Part shown: positions 12,690 to 12,748 of the stretch, piece after piece
Layout: every line of letters starts with the position of its first letter
Position numbering within the stretch: position 1 is the stretch's first letter
DNA from: Granulosicoccaceae bacterium
GTDB taxonomy: Bacteria; Pseudomonadota; Gammaproteobacteria; DAOVJZ01
Direction: 5' to 3'
Length of the DNA stretch: 12,748 bases
Assembly (NCBI GenBank): GCA_030632035.1
Contig: DAOVJZ010000020.1
Coordinates: 1-12,748, forward strand
Notes under the pieces: generated by a model
Seen by the model: the letters and a program-made list of their open reading frames with translations, nothing else
Told to the model about the DNA's origin: nothing
The model's database searches: none
Translations under genes and position numbers: made by a program

Positions 12690-12748
12690 CAAATCACTCA
12701 CTTTCTCATAAAGTTCAATTCAATTAGGCCGTAGTATAGAGGAATATT

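Larger units (their letters stand above)
12427..12748. other. Gene-free region right of clpA
   Basis: No coding frame of note is present in these 322 bases on either strand. From left to right they hold a probable dispersed repeat (12454-12599), a nested hairpin (12614-12643), a perfect FNR-type box (12676-12689) and, at the very edge, GAGGA (12739-12743), which could be the ribosome site of a gene starting outside the window. Confidence 0.6.

Overview
The window looks like chromosomal DNA of a denitrifying gammaproteobacterium with moderate GC. Three things point that way: a block of heme d1 biosynthesis genes, needed only by organisms that use cytochrome cd1 nitrite reductase (NirS); the cspD / clpS-clpA arrangement typical of Gammaproteobacteria; and a perfect FNR-type box near the right edge. 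Genus cannot be read from the sequence; a sulfur-oxidising or marine denitrifier is only a guess.

Region 1 (1-5813) is one tightly packed plus-strand operon, entered in mid-gene: nirF (5' end outside the window), nirD, nirL, nirG, nirH, nirJ, nirN. Neighbouring genes overlap or sit 0 to 11 bases apart. In the known pathway NirD/L/G/H decarboxylate siroheme, the radical SAM enzyme NirJ removes the two propionates that are replaced by oxo groups, NirF acts late, and the periplasmic c-type cytochrome NirN oxidises dihydro-heme d1 to heme d1. nirE, which makes the precorrin-2 precursor and can lie between nirJ and nirN, is absent there. The four decarboxylase genes form an A-B-A-B series whose two internal junctions match, suggesting duplication of a gene pair.

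Region 2 (5814-6129) carries tRNA-Ala(GGC) and tRNA-Glu(TTC) behind a strong sigma-70-like promoter with a GC-rich discriminator, closed by an intrinsic terminator. No terminator separates them from nirN.

Region 3 (6130-9069) is a single large membrane-bound cyclic-di-GMP protein (MASE3-PAS-PAS-GGDEF-EAL). Its catalytic motifs are intact. A perfect 16-bp palindrome lies just upstream, and a run of eight G covers the GGDEF codons.

Region 4 (9129-12426) holds cspD on the minus strand with its own promoter, a long structured 5' leader and a terminator, divergent from the plus-strand pair clpS-clpA. ClpS hands N-degron substrates to the ClpA unfoldase, which feeds ClpP; clpA ends in a textbook terminator.

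Region 5 (12427-12748) has no gene. It holds a probable dispersed repeat bounded by imperfect inverted ends, a nested hairpin, and a perfect TTGAT-N4-ATCAA box. The last suggests that an anaerobically controlled gene starts just past the right edge. I see no wholly new system; the best leads are the regulatory and repeat structures and the paired architecture of the decarboxylase genes.
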